Counted from the first letter of the stretch, positions 18,617 to 28,219 are shown. The stretch is DNA of 64,000 nucleotides from Planctomycetota bacterium (GCA_039819165.1 JBCBSM010000001.1:62001-126000); one strand, 5' to 3'. Program-made: numbers and translations. The notes: generated by a model not told the origin, from the sequence alone.

Positions 18617-19921
18617 ATGCCGCTGCCCAAGCCACTCCGCCACCCGTTCGTGCCGATCGTCCTCTTCGCGGGGCTGATGCTGTGGCTGGCGTTCAAGACG
18701 GCGTCGTCCTTCCTGCGGGGCAAGCAGGGCGACTTCCACGTGTTCTACCAGGCGGCCGAGGCCGTGCGGGAGGGCGCCGACATCTACGCGTCGGGGGTCG
18801 GGGGCTACCTATACCCGCCGATGCTCGCGACGGCCTTCGTGCCGCTCACGTGGCTCTCGCTGGGCCAGGCCGGAGCCGTGTGGGCGATCGTCAACGGCGT
18901 GATGCTCGCCGCCGCGGCGTGGCTCATGGCCGACGAGGCGCTCCGCCGCTTCGGGCTGCCGCGATCCACGTTCACGGTCGCCAGCGCCGCGCTGCTGGGC
19001 AGCGCCGTGGTCTTCGACAAGGCCAAGTCCGCCCTCGCGATGGGCCAGACCGACCTGCTCATCCTGCTCGGGCTGGTGCTGGCGCTGCGGTGGGTCGGCC
19101 GCGCGCCGCTGCTGTGCGGCGTCGCCTTCGGCGTCGTCATGAACGTCAAGTACCTCGCGGTGATGTTCCTGCCCTACCTATTGCTGCGGCGGCGGTGGGG
19201 GGCGAGCGCCGCCTTCGTGGGCGGCACCCTGATGGTGTCGCTCTCCACCGCCCTGGTCTTCGGCTGGCAGCGCAACCTGGCGTATCTCGGCTCGTCCCTG
19301 GGCGCACTGGGCGAGGTCGTGGGCCTGGCCGACGCCGACGCGACCGTGACGAACCCCAACGCCCTCACCTGGGATCGCAGCGTCTCGGTGACCAGCGCCA
19401 CGGCCCGGCTGGTCGAGGGATCGGACCACGCGACGCTCTGGTTGCTGCTCGGCGTGGGCGGCGTAGCGCTTGCAGTGACGGCGGTCTGCTGGTCGTTCTA
19501 CGCCGCGAAGGGCCTGCCCGTGCTGCGGGATCGCGGCGGCCGGGGCGACGAGGCCATCCCCCGCCGCCGGGCGTTGGTGCTGCTGGAGTGGTCGGGCGTC
19601 ATCGTCGCGACGCTGGCGTTCAGCCCCCAGACCGACGGGCGGCACATGGTCATCGCGCTGCCCGCGGTGATGGCGGCCTCGGTGCTGCTGCTGCACGGGA
19701 AGACCCACGCCGCCCGCGCGCTGCCCCTGGCTGGACTGGTGATCTTCGTCGCCGGCCTGTACCTGCCGCCCGGAGGCAAGACCTTCGAGGCCGCGCTCGA
19801 CGGCTGGCGTTCCATCGGCGGCGCGAGCTGGTGCCTGCTGGCGATGTACCTCTGCGTCTTGTGGAGCGGCCTCGCCCGCGCCCGCACTCTCGAGAACGAC
19901 GCCGAGCCGGCGAACGACTGA
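18617..19921 (+). CDS. GT87-family (DUF2029) integral-membrane glycosyltransferase
   Basis: 434 residues with about ten hydrophobic helices. After the first helix comes QGDFHVFYQAAEAVREGADIY with the conserved Asp-Phe-x-x-Phe/Tyr and GADIY motif of polyprenyl-phosphate mannose-type glycosyltransferases (family 87). Another family feature is FDKAKSALAMGQTDLLIL, and a large loop carries TNPNALTWDRSVS. It probably uses a lipid-linked sugar at the outer face of the cytoplasmic membrane (family knowledge). The ATG is preceded by GGAG 5 nt upstream, and a TATCCT box lies 28 nt upstream. It diverges from the sulfotransferase. Confidence 0.88.
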   Translation: MPLPKPLRHPFVPIVLFAGLMLWLAFKTASSFLRGKQGDFHVFYQAAEAVREGADIYASGVGGYLYPPMLATAFVPLTWLSLGQAGAVWAIVNGVMLAAAAWLMADEALRRFGLPRSTFTVASAALLGSAVVFDKAKSALAMGQTDLLILLGLVLALRWVGRAPLLCGVAFGVVMNVKYLAVMFLPYLLLRRRWGASAAFVGGTLMVSLSTALVFGWQRNLAYLGSSLGALGEVVGLADADATVTNPNALTWDRSVSVTSATARLVEGSDHATLWLLLGVGGVALAVTAVCWSFYAAKGLPVLRDRGGRGDEAIPRRRALVLLEWSGVIVATLAFSPQTDGRHMVIALPAVMAASVLLLHGKTHAARALPLAGLVIFVAGLYLPPGGKTFEAALDGWRSIGGASWCLLAMYLCVLWSGLARARTLENDAEPAND

Positions 19922-20103
19922 TCGCGATTCTGCCCGGTCTTCGCTGCGATCCGTGTATCAATCTGCCGATCGTCCGCATATACCAGGGCACGCCGCGGGC
20001 GAACAACGCTTGGGTTATCGGCACGCCGAGTGGCGACCATTGGACCACGGCCGCCACGAGACGCATCCAGAGACGAGCAATCGGGAAGAGTGGGGTGATT
20101 TCG

Positions 20104-23100
20104 ATGAGGGGAAGTCGCAGGATACTCGTGGCGCTAGCCGCGCCGTTGCTGCTCGCGACGGCCGTGCCGACGCCGGCCCAGGACGCCGGACGGGATACGG
20201 GCCCGGATGCGAGCCAGCCCGAGCCGACGCTCCGGGACAGCTGGGTCGAGCAGCTCCGCTGGCGGTCCATCGGCCCGGCGAACATGGGCGGCCGCATTGT
20301 CGACCTGGCGGTCTACGAGGACGACCCCAGCATCTGGTATGCCGCGACCGCGTCGGGCGGCATCCTCAAGACGGTCAACAACGGCACGACATTCGAGCAC
20401 CAGTTCGACGACCAGAACACGGTCTCGATCGGCGACATGGACGTGGCCGCGACCGATCCCGATCTCGTCTGGGTCGGCACCGGCGAGCAGAACCCCCGCA
20501 ACTCGGTCTCGTTCGGCGACGGCGTCTACAAGTCGACCGACGGCGGCGCGACCTGGGAGCACAAGGGCCTGGAGGAGACCTTCCAGGTCGGCAAGGTCAT
20601 CATCCACCCCGAGGACCACGACATCGTGTACGTCGGCGCGATGGGCCGGCTGTGGGGCACCAACGAGCAGCGCGGCCTGTTCCGCACCACCGACGGCGGC
20701 GATAGCTGGGAGAAGATCCTCTACGTCGACGACACCACCGGCGTCATCGACATGGCGATGCACCCCGAGGACCCCGACGTCATCCTGGTGGCGATGTGGG
20801 AGCGGCAGCGCGACGAGTTCGACACCAACGACCCCGCCAAGCGGTGGGGCCCCGGCAGCGGGCTGTACCGCACCGACGACGGCGGCGACACCTTCGAGGA
20901 GATCACCGACGGCCTGCCATCGGTGGACATGGGCCGCATGGGCCTCAGCTGGTCCCGCAGCAACCCCGATGACGTCTACGCGCTCGTGGATAGCGTCAAG
21001 ATCGGCGGCGGCATCGCCAACCCCGGCTTCATGGGCATGAGCGGGAGGGATGCCGAGGCCGGCGCCCGGTTGACCTCCATCACCGACGATGGCCCCGCCG
21101 CCGAGGCGGGCCTCGAGGTCGGCGACATTGTCGTCGGCATCGACGACGAGCGGATCGTCTCGTACGACACGCTACTGTCGGCCATCCGCATCCGCGAGGC
21201 CGGCACCGACGCGGTCGTCGAGGTCGTCCGTGATGGCGAGCTCATGGAGTTCGACATCACCTTCGGCGAGCCGCCCGAGCCCAACGAGACGCCCTTCACG
21301 AGCGATCTGGGCGGCCAGCGGGAGGACGTGCACCACCTGCAGGGCGACGAGGGCGTCGACACCGGCGGCCTCTACAAGTCGACCGATGCGGGCAAGACCT
21401 GGACCAGGCTCAACAGCATCAACCCCAGGCCCATGTACTTCAGCAAGGTCTACGTCGACCCCAGCGACGATGACTACCAGTGGGTGCTGGGCATTCGGCT
21501 GGCCAAGAGCGAGGACGGCGGCGAGAGCTGGTCCCGCAACGGCGCGCCGGGCGTCGTCCACGTCGACCACCACGCCCTGTGGATCAACCCCGACGACGGC
21601 GAGCACATCATCCTCGGCAACGACGGCGGCATCTACGTCACCTACGACCGCGGCCTGAACTGGGACCACCTCGACCACGCCGCCATCGGCCAGTTCTACC
21701 ACGTCACCGTCGACAACCAGCCGCTGTACAACGTCTACGGCGGGCTGCAGGACAACGGCTCCTGGGGCGGCCCCAACCGCACGCGGACGTCCGAGGGCAC
21801 GTACAACACCGACTGGTTCCGCGTGGGCGGCGGCGACGGATTCATCTGCCGCGTCGACGCCGATGATCCGAACCAGATCTACTACTCGAGCCAGAACGGC
21901 GGGCTGGCCCGCGTGCACTTGCTCACCGGCGAGCGGCGGGGCCTGCGGCCACGGGCGCCCCGGGGCACGCGGTACCGCTGGAACTGGCAGACGCCGCACA
22001 TGCTCAGCCATCACAACCCCAAGATCTACTACACCGCGGGCAACGTGGTCTTCCGGTCTTTCCACAAGGGCGACGACCCCAAGGTCATCTCGCCCGAGAT
22101 CACCCGCACGCGTCGCGGCGCCGCGACGGCCTTCGACGAGTCGCCGCGGGACGCCGACCTGCTGATGGTCGGCACCGACGACGGCGCCCTCTGGGTCACC
22201 CGCGACGGCGGCGAGAACTGGCAGAACATCCTGTTCCCCTACGACGAGACTGCCTTCGCCGAGGAGAACGAGGGCGACGAAGAGGGCTCCGAAGAGTCTG
22301 CGGACGAATCGGAGGGCGAAGCCGCGGAGCCCGCCGAGGGCCAGCGTGGCCAGCGTGCGGGCCGGCTCGCGCAGCTGCTCGAGCGCGTCGACGCCAACGA
22401 CGACGGCAGGATCCAGCGGAGCGAGATGCCCGAGCGGATGCAGCGGATGTTCGATCGGCTCGACGCCAACGACGACGACGTGATCGACGCGAAGGAGATC
22501 GAGCAGGCCGCCGGCCGGCTCCGCCAGGAGGGCGGAGCCGATGCCGAGCGACGGGCCGAGCGCCGCCTGGTGCCCGAGGCGGGCTCGGACGACGTCGCCC
22601 AGCCCGAGACGCCCCAGGGACCCATCGACGGCGAGTGGATCGCCGAGCTGCAGGGCGAGGCCGCCGGCGGCGATCCGTTCACTCTCGACTTCAAGGACCT
22701 GGAGGAGGGCGCACTCCGCGTCTCCATCCGGTCGACGAACCTCGACGCGGACACCGAGGGCGGCAGCTTCGATGCGGACACCGGCCGCTTCCGCTTCGAA
22801 GTGAGCGGGCAGATCGGCCGCGTGGTCGTCACCGGCACGCTCGCGGAGGGAGCCATCACCGGCACCGTCGAGGCGACCGACGTCGGCTTCGCCGCGCCCT
22901 TCAAAGCCACGCGGGCCGGCGGCGAAGCGACGGAGCAGCCGGAGGGCCCCACGCTGGCGAGCTTGGTGCCCGGCCCGCGGCGCGTCAGCAGCATCGAGTG
23001 GTCGAGGTTCGAGACCAACCGCGTCTACGTCACCCTCGATGGCCACTACTACGACGACGACGCGCCGCACGTCTTCGCCAGCGAGGACGCCGGCAAGACC

Positions 23101-23862
23101 TGGCGCTCGCTGCGGGCCAACCTGCCCGACGGCACGACCCGCGTGATCCGTGAAGACCTCGAGAATCCCGACCTGCTCTACCTGGGCACCGAGTTCGCGC
23201 TCTGGGTCTCGATCGATCGCGGCCGGAGCTGGACCAAGCTCAACAGCAACCTGCCGACGGTGGCGATCCACGAGGTTGCCCAGCACGTCACCAGCGGCGA
23301 GGTCATCGTCGCCACGCACGGCCGCAGCATCTGGGCTCTGGACGTCACGCCGCTGCGGCAGTTCAGCGCCGAGCGGAGCGACGAGCCGGCCTGGCTGTAC
23401 GAGCCCAACGACGTGATCCGCTGGCGGCTCACGGGCTCGCGGGGCCGCGGCGCCAGCCGCTGGTTCGCCGGCCAGAACCCCGGCTCGAGCGCTCAGATCT
23501 TCTACTCGCTCGGACGGGCGCAGCGGGACCTCGAGCTCACGGTGTACGACGTGGGCGGCAGGCTCGTCCGCGAGCTCTCGGTGCCGAGCACCGAGCCCGG
23601 GCTGCACCGCGTGTCGTGGGACCTCCGCCGCGAGCCGCCGGCGGGCCAGCAGGGCCGCTTCCGGCGCGGCCCGCTCGTGCCGCCAGGCGCCTACCGCGTC
23701 GTGATGTCCCACGGCGACTCGCGGGTCGGCCGCAACCTCGTCGTGCACGGCGACCCGACCGTGCCCGGAGGCGCCTTCGCCACCGAGGAGTTCCTCGCCG
23801 AGCTCTACGCCGACGAGGAGGACGAGGCCGGCGGCGACGAGGACGAGGGCCGGGCCCGGTAA
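20104..23862 (+). CDS. Large secreted BNR/VPS10-type propeller protein with inserted PDZ and EF-hands
   Basis: 1252 residues. A signal peptide at 1-27 is followed by repeated BNR/Asp-box units (YKSTDGGATWEHKG, LFRTTDGGDSWEK, YRTDDGGDTFEEI, WVTRDGGENWQN) characteristic of sortilin/VPS10-like ten-bladed propellers. The opening segment RWRSIGPANMGGRIVDLAV is typical of bacterial members. A PDZ domain is inserted at about 312-395 (GPAAEAGLEVGDIVVGIDDE). An acidic linker lies near 718-742. Two EF-hand-like loops lie near 765-800 (DANDDGRIQRSE and DANDDDVIDAKE). The C-terminus has further BNR blades and a beta domain, and ends in an acidic tail. No catalytic site is recognised, so a role in extracellular binding is likely but unproven. 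An upstream Shine-Dalgarno is weak. Confidence 0.88.
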   Translation: MRGSRRILVALAAPLLLATAVPTPAQDAGRDTGPDASQPEPTLRDSWVEQLRWRSIGPANMGGRIVDLAVYEDDPSIWYAATASGGILKTVNNGTTFEHQFDDQNTVSIGDMDVAATDPDLVWVGTGEQNPRNSVSFGDGVYKSTDGGATWEHKGLEETFQVGKVIIHPEDHDIVYVGAMGRLWGTNEQRGLFRTTDGGDSWEKILYVDDTTGVIDMAMHPEDPDVILVAMWERQRDEFDTNDPAKRWGPGSGLYRTDDGGDTFEEITDGLPSVDMGRMGLSWSRSNPDDVYALVDSVKIGGGIANPGFMGMSGRDAEAGARLTSITDDGPAAEAGLEVGDIVVGIDDERIVSYDTLLSAIRIREAGTDAVVEVVRDGELMEFDITFGEPPEPNETPFTSDLGGQREDVHHLQGDEGVDTGGLYKSTDAGKTWTRLNSINPRPMYFSKVYVDPSDDDYQWVLGIRLAKSEDGGESWSRNGAPGVVHVDHHALWINPDDGEHIILGNDGGIYVTYDRGLNWDHLDHAAIGQFYHVTVDNQPLYNVYGGLQDNGSWGGPNRTRTSEGTYNTDWFRVGGGDGFICRVDADDPNQIYYSSQNGGLARVHLLTGERRGLRPRAPRGTRYRWNWQTPHMLSHHNPKIYYTAGNVVFRSFHKGDDPKVISPEITRTRRGAATAFDESPRDADLLMVGTDDGALWVTRDGGENWQNILFPYDETAFAEENEGDEEGSEESADESEGEAAEPAEGQRGQRAGRLAQLLERVDANDDGRIQRSEMPERMQRMFDRLDANDDDVIDAKEIEQAAGRLRQEGGADAERRAERRLVPEAGSDDVAQPETPQGPIDGEWIAELQGEAAGGDPFTLDFKDLEEGALRVSIRSTNLDADTEGGSFDADTGRFRFEVSGQIGRVVVTGTLAEGAITGTVEATDVGFAAPFKATRAGGEATEQPEGPTLASLVPGPRRVSSIEWSRFETNRVYVTLDGHYYDDDAPHVFASEDAGKTWRSLRANLPDGTTRVIREDLENPDLLYLGTEFALWVSIDRGRSWTKLNSNLPTVAIHEVAQHVTSGEVIVATHGRSIWALDVTPLRQFSAERSDEPAWLYEPNDVIRWRLTGSRGRGASRWFAGQNPGSSAQIFYSLGRAQRDLELTVYDVGGRLVRELSVPSTEPGLHRVSWDLRREPPAGQQGRFRRGPLVPPGAYRVVMSHGDSRVGRNLVVHGDPTVPGGAFATEEFLAELYADEEDEAGGDEDEGRAR

Positions 23863-24033
23863 CCCCAGCGCCTCCGCCCCGGCCGCGAGTCCACCTGCGC
23901 GAGTCGTGCGGGCCGGGAGTGCGAGGCGCCGCGGGCAATCCGGGTCGTCCGGGTCCTCGTCATCTCGCCCGGCCGGACTACCGATGCCCTGTGCAACGGG
24001 GCGGCCGCACCGTCCCGCTCCAGGGGGCCGGCG

Positions 24034-24621
24034 ATGCGCGAAGGGATCGGCCGCGACGTCCGTTGCCGCGGCTTCGTGAAGATTGCCTGCCTCGTGTGCG
24101 TCGTGCTCGGCCTGGGCATCCTCGCGCTGGCGACCAAGACGGTCGTCGGCGCCGTGCAGGCCCACGCCGCGGAGGTGCAGGCGGTCGACGGGCTGTCCGT
24201 CGTCGTCGATCCGCTGATCGCCGAGGATGCCCTCACCGAGGCGATCACGGATGAGCCGGCACTCCTGGGACGCATCGTGCTGGCCGACCGCGAGACCGGC
24301 GTCGTCGAGCACGACCTGTGGTCGCAGTTGCCCGACGAACTGCGGACGGTCAATCCCGACGAGGTCCGCACGGCCGTGCTCTACCGCCGCTGGCAGATGT
24401 CCGTGGGCACCGCCGGCGGGGGTGATGGGATGGATGGCGGCACGGCCTTCCGCATCGCCTACGACGTCGTGATCGTCCGCGTCGATACGCGGACCATCAT
24501 CGCCCGCCACACCATCGTGGGCGACGAGCCCGCGATGCACGCCGGCTTCAACGCCGACGTCTGGGGCCCCGATCCCTGGGCGGACATGATCGCGTGGATC
24601 GACGGCTTGCCTCGTCGGTAG
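24034..24621 (+). CDS. Hypothetical single-pass membrane or secreted protein
   Basis: 195 residues, not recognised. A short basic N-terminus precedes one hydrophobic helix at about 14-40 (FVKIACLVCVVLGLGILALA). The rest is a soluble domain with YRRWQMSVG and a WGPDPWADMIAWIDGL ending. The ATG has AGGGGG about 7 nt upstream. It lies 171 nt downstream of the propeller gene, so it could be co-transcribed with it. Convergent with the PepSY gene. Confidence 0.7.
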   Translation: MREGIGRDVRCRGFVKIACLVCVVLGLGILALATKTVVGAVQAHAAEVQAVDGLSVVVDPLIAEDALTEAITDEPALLGRIVLADRETGVVEHDLWSQLPDELRTVNPDEVRTAVLYRRWQMSVGTAGGGDGMDGGTAFRIAYDVVIVRVDTRTIIARHTIVGDEPAMHAGFNADVWGPDPWADMIAWIDGLPRR

Positions 24622-24640
24622 CCGCGGATCTCGGAGCTGG

Positions 24641-25201
24641 CTACGACGCCGGCGGAACGCCGCGGGCGGCCCGGGTTCGGCGGCCGCGGCGGCGGGCGCC
24701 GATGGGCAGCCACCACAGGTAGATGCCCGTGAGCCAGAGCGCCAGCAGCACTAGCCCGCTCGGCAGGAAGACCGCGAGCTTGGCCCAGTCGCCGAAGAAC
24801 GCCCCGTCGTGCAGGCTCTCGATGAGGTCCGATCGCCGGTAGGCCGACTGCAGCACCTCGCCCGTTGCGGTGTCGATCTGGACCTCCCAGCGCGAGTTGG
24901 CCCGCACCTTCACGATGCCCTTGCCCGGCCGCACGTCCAGGCGATCGACGTCCTCCCAGGTGGCGATGCCGGCCTCCTCTACGGTGCGGGCGGCCGCGAG
25001 GATGGCGTCGAAGGAGATCTCCGGGTTCGGCGAGCTGCCACGCGCCGTCGGCGGCTGCACCCAGTCGGACTGCTTCTTGACCTGCAGCAGCACGCCAGAG
25101 GCGATCACCAGCAGCAACGGGAGCGCGATGGCGATCGAGCCCCAGCGGTGCAGCGTGCGGCTCCACTTGTTCCACAGCTTCGTTGTCGTGCGCCGTGCCA
25201 T
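24641..25201 (-). CDS. PepSY-associated membrane helix protein
   Basis: 186 residues. An N-terminal membrane helix (about 18-40) follows the WNKWSRTLHRWGS motif typical of PepSY-TM proteins. A periplasmic PepSY-like domain follows (about 60-130, with WEVQIDTATGEVL and SLHDGAFFGDW), then a second helix (about 137-165, LVLLALWLTGIYLWWLP) and an Arg-rich tail. Such small PepSY-TM proteins often go with iron or heme reduction, but nothing here proves that. The ATG at 25201 follows TATCAT by 8 nt, and no Shine-Dalgarno is visible. Confidence 0.85.
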   Translation of the reverse strand: MARRTTTKLWNKWSRTLHRWGSIAIALPLLLVIASGVLLQVKKQSDWVQPPTARGSSPNPEISFDAILAAARTVEEAGIATWEDVDRLDVRPGKGIVKVRANSRWEVQIDTATGEVLQSAYRRSDLIESLHDGAFFGDWAKLAVFLPSGLVLLALWLTGIYLWWLPIGARRRGRRTRAARGVPPAS

Positions 25202-25274
25202 GCACCGCGATGATACAGCCTGCCGGCCGGGCCGCCGACGCCGCTCCGGTTCGTGAAGTCCCGATTCCCGCGGG

Positions 25275-25799
25275 TTATGCGGTCCATTCGCCGGCGTAGC
25301 GGCAGTCGTAGCCGGCCGCGTCGCGGAGCACGATCTGGTGCAGCCGCTTGACGATCTGCCGCGCGTGCAGCAGGTCGTGGTCGGTCCACGAGGCCAGCAG
25401 GTCGCCCGCCCGCAGGTCGCCCCTCGGATGGACGTAGGCAACGTCCCAGTCGGGCGCCGCGATTGACCGCAGCCAGGCGATGCTGTCCCGGCGTTCGCGC
25501 TCGAGGCCCGACAAGAGATCCGCGGGGTCGGCCTCGATGTACCGCTCCTCGCGGACCGACGCCTCGGGGTCGATGGGCGGCCATGGCTCGCCGGGCGATT
25601 CGAGCGTCAGCCGCAGGCGATGGCGGAAGTCGACGCGCTCTTCGTGCAGCAGATGGCCGACGACCTCCACGATCGCCCAGGACTTCGGATCGGGCCGCCA
25701 GCGCCAGTCGGCATCGGGGAGCCCCGAGACGAGCGCGTCCAGCCGCATCGGGAAGGCGGAGAGGCGGTCGACCAGAGATTGCGCAACGGCCTGATGCAT
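25275..25799 (-). CDS. DinB-like metal-dependent four-helix-bundle protein
   Basis: 174 residues. The DinB/YfiT-type pattern is clear: KSWAIVEVVGHLLHEERVDF supplies the first His pair near residues 48-51. The second motif, TDHDLLHARQIVKRLH, near 138-154 supplies His ligands. A divalent metal site of three His is the family signature. Members include thiol (bacillithiol or mycothiol) transferases, but the substrate here cannot be told. Sits between the PepSY and DoxX-like genes on the same strand. Confidence 0.85.
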   Translation of the reverse strand: MHQAVAQSLVDRLSAFPMRLDALVSGLPDADWRWRPDPKSWAIVEVVGHLLHEERVDFRHRLRLTLESPGEPWPPIDPEASVREERYIEADPADLLSGLERERRDSIAWLRSIAAPDWDVAYVHPRGDLRAGDLLASWTDHDLLHARQIVKRLHQIVLRDAAGYDCRYAGEWTA

Positions 25800-25858
25800 C
25801 TGTCTTTGGCTATCGCGACCCGCGTATGGCCATCGCGATCAATGCCGCGGCGACCCGA

Positions 25859-26266
25859 TCATGCCGCGCCGCGGCGACCCTTCTTCAGCTCGAGCACGCC
25901 GGTGACCACGCTGGCGATCAATGCGATGCACGCGGCGATGAACACGCCGAAGAAGTCGCCCTCCAGCCCGACCGGACCGACGACGTGGCTGCCGATGGCG
26001 CCGACCATCATCACGGCGGCCAGCCCCGCGCCGGCGATCGCCGTCCGGGGGATCAGCAGCAGCACGATGGCAACGATCTCGGCGGCCGCGATGCCGTACA
26101 CCGCGGCCTGGCCCCCATAGCCCTCGAGAGCCTCGACCAGCGGCTGGCTCTGCTCGCGGAGCACCAGCTTGGGCAGCCAGCCGGTCACGCTGAAGATCGC
26201 GACGACGAGGATCTTCGTGATCCACCGCACGATCTTGGCGGGCATGGGCTCTTGCGTCGTGGCCAT
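25859..26266 (-). CDS. DoxX-like integral membrane protein
   Basis: 135 residues with four hydrophobic segments: about 14-32, 52-72, 75-95 and 103-125. The layout (KIVRWITKILVVAIFSVTGWLPKL, then GIAAAEIVAIVLLLIPRTA) resembles the DoxX/DoxD family of small quinone- or redox-associated membrane proteins. A purine-rich GAAGGGA lies 6 nt before the ATG. Function unknown. Confidence 0.75.
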   Translation of the reverse strand: MATTQEPMPAKIVRWITKILVVAIFSVTGWLPKLVLREQSQPLVEALEGYGGQAAVYGIAAAEIVAIVLLLIPRTAIAGAGLAAVMMVGAIGSHVVGPVGLEGDFFGVFIAACIALIASVVTGVLELKKGRRGAA

Positions 26267-26337
26267 GGCTATTCCCTTCCCGAGCCCGGTCCGGGCCCTC
26301 GATGCGGCGGGGGTCCTAGCGGCAACCCGCCCGTTTG

Positions 26338-26343
26338 TATACT
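26338..26343 (+). promoter_or_regulatory. Candidate -10 box, leaderless start at GTG 26349
   Basis: TATACT ends 5 nt before the GTG start codon of the downstream gene. There is no Shine-Dalgarno. Same geometry as upstream of tetR. Confidence 0.55.
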
Positions 26344-26348
26344 AAGCG

Positions 26349-27320
26349 GTGGAGGAGCCGTCCGCACCGCTCGAAACGACTACTGCCTGCGGCGGCACGC
26401 CCGATGCGCATGCGGTGCGTGTCGCGCGGTTCACCGAGGCCGCCCGCGCCGCACGCTCGGCGGCCGAATGGCGGGACGCCGCCGAGTTCCTGCTGTCCGA
26501 CCAGCCCTGCGTCTTCCACCGCAACCTCGAGATCTCCGCCGCGTACGCATGGATGTACCTCGACCAGCCACGCCTGTTCAAGTGGGCGGGCATGGCCGCC
26601 TTTGCGTCGTACCACGCCCGGTTGCTGCTTATTCCCTTCAAGCTCAAGACGACCGCCGCCGGGGCCGTCCGCGATGAGATCGAGCCCAAGGAGGCCGGCG
26701 GCGACCAAGCGAGCACGAACGCCCGTGCGCGTCGATGGCTCGGCGTGGCGATGGAGGACGTCGAGCTCATCCGCCAGACCAACAACGCCATCTTCCGCGA
26801 CATCTTCTGGGCCCACGCCGCCTACCGGGGCACCGCCGAGGGCTTCGAGCGGGTCCGCAAACTCATCACCTCGGAGGAGGATCGGCCGATGCTCCGAGGC
26901 TTCGAACTGATCGAGCGCGGCCGCCGGCTGCGGGACGACGATGCCCGCCGGGCGCAGCGGTTCATCCACGCGGGCAACATGCGGCTGCTGTGGCACGAAC
27001 AGAGCCGGGTCGTGCAGCCGCGGTTTGGCCGGCTGTCGGATCGCTTCGCGCAGCTCGTGTCGGTGGGTTCGTCGCTGGATTTCGAGGCCGACCGCCTGCG
27101 GCACCGCCTTCTGCAGACGATGAGCTTCTACCTGTTCATGCTCGCGAGGCGGCCCAACGTCCTGATCCGCACGCGGTCTCTGCCGCGGATCAATAGGCTC
27201 GAGCACCGCTGGTGCTGGGCGGCCACTCGGGTCGCGGGCACCTTCGAGCGGCTGGAGGCCGAGGCCGGGGGCGAGATTCTCCGCGACCGGCTGCGTCGCA
27301 TCGTCGAGGCCGCGGGCTAG
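26349..27320 (+). CDS. Hypothetical protein, helical, possibly DUF2515-like
   Basis: 323 residues, not firmly recognised. It is rich in Arg, Ala, Trp and aromatic residues and mostly helical. The most distinctive segments are YLDQPRLFKWAGMAAFASYH, EDVELIRQTNNAIFRDIFW, HAGNMRLLWHEQSRVVQPRF and PRINRLEHRWCWAA. The pattern of a YL-x-x-P motif, then an x-N-x-x-IF-x-D-I motif and then an NEQ/HEQ-like motif recalls Firmicute DUF2515 proteins, but only loosely. No signal peptide. The GTG start is inferred from the TATACT box 5 nt upstream; the next in-frame ATG would remove about 80 residues. Confidence 0.7.
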   Translation: MEEPSAPLETTTACGGTPDAHAVRVARFTEAARAARSAAEWRDAAEFLLSDQPCVFHRNLEISAAYAWMYLDQPRLFKWAGMAAFASYHARLLLIPFKLKTTAAGAVRDEIEPKEAGGDQASTNARARRWLGVAMEDVELIRQTNNAIFRDIFWAHAAYRGTAEGFERVRKLITSEEDRPMLRGFELIERGRRLRDDDARRAQRFIHAGNMRLLWHEQSRVVQPRFGRLSDRFAQLVSVGSSLDFEADRLRHRLLQTMSFYLFMLARRPNVLIRTRSLPRINRLEHRWCWAATRVAGTFERLEAEAGGEILRDRLRRIVEAAG

Positions 27321-27415
27321 ACACTCGAGGCCACCCGGGTGCATGCCGGGGCCGTACGCTGCTCGGCGAGATGCCGCCGGTGGCATCCCAAACCCGCCGC
27401 CCTCTGGAGCTGCGC

Positions 27416-28117
27416 ATGAACGCACAACGACTCGTGCTGCTGGGCCTTCTGATCGTCCCGTTGCTGGCCCTTGCTTCGGGGTGTGCGGGGCCCACGGTGG
27501 CCGGCACGGCGCCGGACTCCTTCCCGCGGGTCGTGGTGCTCGCGCACGGCTACGTCGAGCCGATCGAGGGCCGCAACCCCATCCCCGGAAGCGACGACGG
27601 CGCCCGCCGAGTCGCGAGCACGGTCGTGCTCATCGAGGCCGCGGGCGCGGTGATCGTCGCGGATCCTGGCATGGTGGCCGACCGCGCGATCATCGTCGAT
27701 GCGCTGCGGGCGGAGGGCATCCTGCCGCGCGACGTCACGCATGTCTTTATCAGCCACCACCACCCCGACCACACGCTCAACGCAGCGATGTTCCCCCGGG
27801 CCGCCGTCGTCGATTTCTGGGGCGTCTACCAGGATGATCTCTGGGAGGACCATCCGGACCACTTCGAGATCGCGCCCGGCGTCCGCGTCGTCCGCACGCC
27901 CGGCCACACGCACGAGGACGCCAGCCTGCTCATCGAGGCCTCCGACGGCACCTACGCCATCACCCACCTGTGGTGGAACGAGCAGATGCAGCCCGAGGTC
28001 GATCCGCTCGCCGAGGACGCCGAGGCGATGGAGGTCCATCGCGACATGATCCTGCGCGAGGCCGACTGGATCATCCCGGGCCACGGCCGCATGTTCCGCA
28101 ATCCGTCGCGGGGGTAA
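27416..28117 (+). CDS. Lipoprotein metallo-beta-lactamase-fold hydrolase (MBLAC1-like)
   Basis: 233 residues. The signal sequence ends in the lipobox ALASGC, so it is lipid-anchored outside the cytoplasm. The metal-binding motif HVFISHHHPDH near residue 114 is followed by VVRTPGHTHEDASLL (third His) and IIPGHGRMF (last His), the complete MBL set. The VTHVFISHHHPDH and NAAMFPRA sequences resemble the MBLAC1-like branch rather than true beta-lactamases. The ATG at 27416 has GGAG 6 nt upstream. Substrate unknown. Confidence 0.9.
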   Translation: MNAQRLVLLGLLIVPLLALASGCAGPTVAGTAPDSFPRVVVLAHGYVEPIEGRNPIPGSDDGARRVASTVVLIEAAGAVIVADPGMVADRAIIVDALRAEGILPRDVTHVFISHHHPDHTLNAAMFPRAAVVDFWGVYQDDLWEDHPDHFEIAPGVRVVRTPGHTHEDASLLIEASDGTYAITHLWWNEQMQPEVDPLAEDAEAMEVHRDMILREADWIIPGHGRMFRNPSRG

Positions 28118-28219
28118 CCGGCGGGCCTGCGGCCAGACAATCGGACCTCCGGTCGGGCCTTGGCGTCGGCGGAGCGGTAGGATCCTCTGGCCTTGGCCGG
28201 CCAGTACCGGAGGACGAGC

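Noticed and set aside
21172-24540. A very long open frame on the minus strand opposite the propeller gene
   Set aside because: It is the shadow of a GC-rich gene. Its composition (runs of Arg, Val, Asp, His) matches no family, while the plus strand has clear BNR repeats.
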